Assembly: GCA_010024485.1 (NCBI GenBank)
Contig: RGGX01000057.1
Coordinates: 1 to 7,440 of the forward strand
Origin: Actinomycetota bacterium
Lineage (GTDB): Bacteria; Actinomycetota; Acidimicrobiia; Acidimicrobiales; Ilumatobacteraceae
Length of the DNA: 7,440 nucleotides
Direction: 5' to 3'
The notes under the pieces were generated by a model. The model saw nothing but the letters and a program-made list of their open reading frames with translations. It was not told the origin of the DNA and did no database searches. The translations under genes were made by a program, and so were the position numbers. Positions 5,081 through 7,440 of the stretch are shown in pieces; within the stretch, counting starts at the first letter, position 1; the number at the start of each line of letters is the position of its first letter.

Positions 5081-6397
5081 ATGGGAGTCGGCGCTGTGAG
5101 ATCGCTGTGTCTGGCCGGTCTCACCCTCGTCGGCGGCGTCTGGCAGGTCGGGTCGGTCGCGCAGGCCTCCGAGGACGCGGGGCAGGCCGCGGTCGAACAG
5201 GCGGTCTCCGAGCAGGATCTCTCTGAGCAGGTCGTCGGTGGTGGCGAGATCGCGATCTCCTCGGCTCCCTGGCAGGTGGCCCTCCTCGGCTCGTCGACCT
5301 CGAGCGGGTATCTCGCCCAGTTCTGCGGTGGGGCGATCATCTCCGCGCGCTGGGTGGTGACGGCGAGTCACTGCGTCCGCGACGACCTCGACGTCCCACT
5401 GACCCCCGGCGACATTCAGATTGGATCCGGTAGCGCGTCCCTCTTCGACTACGGGTCCGCATCCCGGGTGGGCGTCGCCCAGATCATTGAGCATCCCTCC
5501 TACGAGTCCGGGTCCCTCCTCAACGACATCGCCCTGCTCAGGCTCTCCTCGGATCTCGATCTGAGCGGGACGAACCGGGCGGCGATCCAACTGCCCTTCT
5601 CCGTCGACGCCGGCTCGTGGCCGGCCCGCGACACCGCCGTGACCGCGACGGGATGGGGTTGCACCGATGTCCTCGGGTTCGAGGACAGTTGTTCGAACTA
5701 CCCCGACGCCCTCCGGTCGGTCGGTCTCTCGGTCCAGGCCTCGCCGGGTGACTGGCAGTGCGCCGAGGTCATCGGGTACTGGTCGCCCCTCATGATGTGC
5801 GCCGGGACCGCCGGCGGTGGGGCCGACACCTGCTCGGGGGACAGCGGCGGTCCGCTGGTGGTCGGTGAGGGTCCCTCCGCCCTCCTCGCGGGCATCACGA
5901 GCTGGGGGGACGGCTGCGGGCTCGCCGGCTACCCGGGCGTCTACACCCGGGTGACCGCGTATGTCGACTGGGTCTCCGCGCAGACCGGCATCACCGCCAC
6001 CCCGGCTACCCCCGTCGTCGAGACTCCTGCCGTCGACGGTTTCAACGCCCTCGGTCCGACGCGGTTGTTTGATACGCGGTCGGGTTCGTTGGTGGGTAAT
6101 GGGGGTGAGGGTGGTGCCCCGTTGGTGTTCCGTGTGGGTGGTGTTGCGGGTGTGCCGGTGTCGGGTGTGTCGGCGGTGGCGTTGAACGTGACGGTGACGG
6201 GTGGTTCGGCTGGTGGGTATGTGACGGTGTATCCGTGTTCGTCGGGTCGTCCGGTGGCGTCGAATGTGAATTTCTCGGCGGGTGCGACGGTGGCGAATGC
6301 GGTGGTGGCGCCGTTTGGTGCGGGGGAGTTGTGTTTCTACGTGTCGGGGGCGACGCACCTCATCGCCGACGTCTCCGGCTATCTCACGCCGGTCTGA
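5081..6397 (+). CDS. Secreted trypsin-like serine protease (S1) with C-terminal actinobacterial surface/secreted-protein domain
   Basis: A 438-residue exported endopeptidase. The signal peptide spans residues 1-29, with likely cleavage after VAQA. A short propeptide rich in Gln and Glu runs to about 50. VVGG at 51-54 is the mature N-terminus seen in S1 proteases, but it follows Gln rather than Arg or Lys. The catalytic triad is His97 (TASHC), Asp149 (NDIALL) and Ser255 (CSGDSGGP). Asp249, six residues before the serine, is the trypsin-type pocket residue, so cleavage after Arg or Lys is expected. Cysteines 82/98, 227/240 and 251/275 suit the usual S1 disulfides, and 194/204 may add another. 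A Thr/Pro linker (about 308-319) leads to a domain at 321-438 with PTRLFDTR, VALNVTVTGG, GYVTVYPC, ASNVNF, TVANAVVAPFG and LIADVSGYL. This domain recurs in many actinobacterial secreted proteins; its role is not established, and adhesion or cell-wall attachment is a guess. No LPXTG is present. Codons 325-425 are strikingly unlike the rest of the gene. Confidence 0.92.
   Translation: MGVGAVRSLCLAGLTLVGGVWQVGSVAQASEDAGQAAVEQAVSEQDLSEQVVGGGEIAISSAPWQVALLGSSTSSGYLAQFCGGAIISARWVVTASHCVRDDLDVPLTPGDIQIGSGSASLFDYGSASRVGVAQIIEHPSYESGSLLNDIALLRLSSDLDLSGTNRAAIQLPFSVDAGSWPARDTAVTATGWGCTDVLGFEDSCSNYPDALRSVGLSVQASPGDWQCAEVIGYWSPLMMCAGTAGGGADTCSGDSGGPLVVGEGPSALLAGITSWGDGCGLAGYPGVYTRVTAYVDWVSAQTGITATPATPVVETPAVDGFNALGPTRLFDTRSGSLVGNGGEGGAPLVFRVGGVAGVPVSGVSAVALNVTVTGGSAGGYVTVYPCSSGRPVASNVNFSAGATVANAVVAPFGAGELCFYVSGATHLIADVSGYLTPV
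6053..6355 (+). other. Codon-usage island covering the protease C-terminal domain
   Basis: Across about 101 codons the third position is almost never C: about six of them end in C (one gcc, three ttc, one aac, one tac). Gly is ggt or ggg, Val gtg or gtt, Thr acg, Ser tcg, Leu ttg only, and Asn mostly aat. The codons just before (ttc aac gcc ctc) and just after (cac ctc atc gcc gac gtc tcc ggc) return to the C-ending style of the rest of the window. The coding strand becomes rich in G and T. The borders are sharp and track the domain. Confidence 0.85.
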
Positions 6398-6400
6398 CAC

Positions 6401-7440
6401 TCACAGCTGCGCGACCGCGTCCAACAGGGCGTTCTCGACGACCTCGGTGAGCGCGGGATGGATGTAGTAGACGTCCTCGGCCATCTGGCGCGCGGTCTGG
6501 CCGAACCGCATCCCCTGGATGAGCGGCTGGATCAAGGTGGCGGCCTGCGGTCCCATGATGTGCGCGCCGATGACGAGCCCCGAGCGTCGGTCCACGAGCA
6601 CCTTCGCGAAGGACGTCTCATCGACGAGCGCCCACCCGTAGGCGGTGCCGCCGAAGTCGCGGCGACCGACGACGTGATCGATGCCCTCGGCGCGGGCCTG
6701 CTCCTCGGTGAGCCCGATGGCGGCCACCTGGGGGTGGCTGAACACCGCGCCGGGCACCGGGCCGAGCTCGACCCGGCGGAGGTCCTCGGGGTGGGCGATG
6801 TTCCAGAACGCGACCTCGGCCTCGGCGTTGGCGAGGTGCTTCAGCCGGATGTCGTTGGCGACGTCGCCGATGGCCCAGACGTGGGGCACCGAGGTCCGCT
6901 GGAACTCGTCGACGACGATGGTCCCGTGGTGGTGGAGTTCCACCCCCGCCCGGTCAGCCTCGAGGAGATCGCTGTTGGGTTCGCGGCCGGTGGCCACCAG
7001 CAGCTCGTCGACGACGACCTCGCGACCGTCGCAGTGCACGACGATGCCGTCGGCTCGACGCTCGACGAGGGTGGGGAGGTGGTTGAGGTGGAGGTCGACC
7101 CGCTCGGAGAACACCGAGGTGAATCGCTCGGAGACCTCTCGGTCGTGGGCTGACAGCAGGACGTCGGACCGGTTGAACATCGTGACCGATGAGCCGAGCC
7201 CGGCGAACACGTGGCCCATCTCGGTGGCGATGTATCCGCCGCCGATGATCCCGAGACGCTCGGGGAGGGCCTCCAGCCGCATGATGGAGTCACTGGTGTG
7301 GAAGCCGGTCTCGACGAGCCCGGTGATCGGGGGGACGACCGGTCGTGAACCGACGGCGATGAGGATGTCGTCGCCGGTGATGCGACGTCCGTCGACGTCG
7401 AGGGTCGTTCCGTCGACGAAGCAGGCGGTGCCCTCGATCA
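6401..7440 (-). CDS. mtr: Mycothione reductase, N-terminus outside window
   Basis: This flavoprotein reduces mycothiol disulfide to mycothiol with NADPH, keeping the actinobacterial cytosol reduced. The frame stays open beyond the first internal ATG (7282) to the window edge, so 345 C-terminal residues are visible and roughly 110-120 are missing, including the FAD-binding GxGxxG and the redox CxxxxC. The visible part starts with ILIAVGSRPVVPPITGLVET and the Mtr-like HTSDSIMRLEALPERL. The NADPH Rossmann motif IIGGGYIATE follows, then VWAIGDVAND (FAD-binding), then the dimerisation domain. It closes with YYIHPALTEVVENALL, whose His and downstream Glu form the acid-base pair of this family. The HTSD-MRL segment fits Mtr better than dihydrolipoamide dehydrogenase or mercuric reductase. 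The gene converges on the protease, with only 3 bp between stops and no clear terminator. Family membership is certain; the Mtr assignment is strong. Confidence 0.9.
   Translation of the reverse strand, partial: IEGTACFVDGTTLDVDGRRITGDDILIAVGSRPVVPPITGLVETGFHTSDSIMRLEALPERLGIIGGGYIATEMGHVFAGLGSSVTMFNRSDVLLSAHDREVSERFTSVFSERVDLHLNHLPTLVERRADGIVVHCDGREVVVDELLVATGREPNSDLLEADRAGVELHHHGTIVVDEFQRTSVPHVWAIGDVANDIRLKHLANAEAEVAFWNIAHPEDLRRVELGPVPGAVFSHPQVAAIGLTEEQARAEGIDHVVGRRDFGGTAYGWALVDETSFAKVLVDRRSGLVIGAHIMGPQAATLIQPLIQGMRFGQTARQMAEDVYYIHPALTEVVENALLDAVAQL

Noticed and set aside
6061..6355. G/T-rich block as a tandem DNA repeat or diversity-generating template region
   Set aside because: No repeating unit or paired template copy is seen in the window, the translation is a continuous known domain, and no reverse transcriptase is present.
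6375..6392. CCGGC/GCCGG hairpin near the protease stop as a terminator
   Set aside because: Only five pairs with an 8-base loop, entirely inside the coding region and no T-run; too weak in this composition.
5015..6400. 461-codon minus-strand frame with a His/Arg/Thr-rich N-terminal half
   Set aside because: It is the antisense of the protease. The odd His/Arg/Thr composition is only the complement of the G/T-rich codon island.
7280..7282. Internal ATG as the start of mycothione reductase
   Set aside because: The frame continues upstream to the window edge with conserved family sequence (GSRPVVPPITG, HTSDS), so this Met is internal.

Overview
This is a GC-rich chromosomal window with codons mostly ending in C or G and several genes lacking a Shine-Dalgarno sequence. 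A mycothione reductase (mycothiol is an actinobacterial thiol), an actinobacterial-type LexA box on recA, and a secreted protease carrying a C-terminal domain common in actinobacterial exported proteins all point to an actinobacterium. The style (TAGnTT -10 boxes, leaderless starts, the domain type) would suit Acidimicrobiia, but that class assignment is inference. I see no mobile element, tRNA, rRNA or CRISPR array.

Layout. 1-481 is the C-terminal part of an acyl-CoA dehydrogenase (+). 591-1958 is a class-III PLP aminotransferase related to glutamate-1-semialdehyde aminomutase (+). 1987-2796 is an unrecognised four-helix membrane protein on the minus strand, convergent with the aminotransferase and divergent from 2846-3310, a DUF983-like zinc-ribbon membrane protein (+). 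3311-3524 is the recA control region, with a LexA box sitting between and partly over the promoter hexamers. 3525-4574 is recA (+). A small four-helix membrane protein (4602-5018, -) converges on recA across a hairpin whose loop is its own stop codon. 5081-6397 is a secreted trypsin-like protease (+), diverging from that membrane gene. 6401 to the window edge is mycothione reductase (-), ending 3 bp from the protease stop.

How the genes relate. The window is mostly single genes with their own promoters rather than one pathway. recA (DNA repair) and mtr (thiol redox balance) are core stress functions. The dehydrogenase and aminotransferase could share a catabolic role, though a 109-bp gap separates them. 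Most gene ends are convergent, and two of the convergent gaps contain hairpins that could terminate transcription from both sides.

Most notable points: (1) the C-terminal domain of the protease is written in sharply different codon usage, almost without C-ending codons, over about 300 bases with abrupt borders; (2) recA has a clear LexA-controlled promoter and no recX directly after it; (3) several genes appear to be transcribed from a -10 box placed 6-7 bases before the start codon, giving leaderless mRNAs and revising one start. I found no convincing new multi-gene system.
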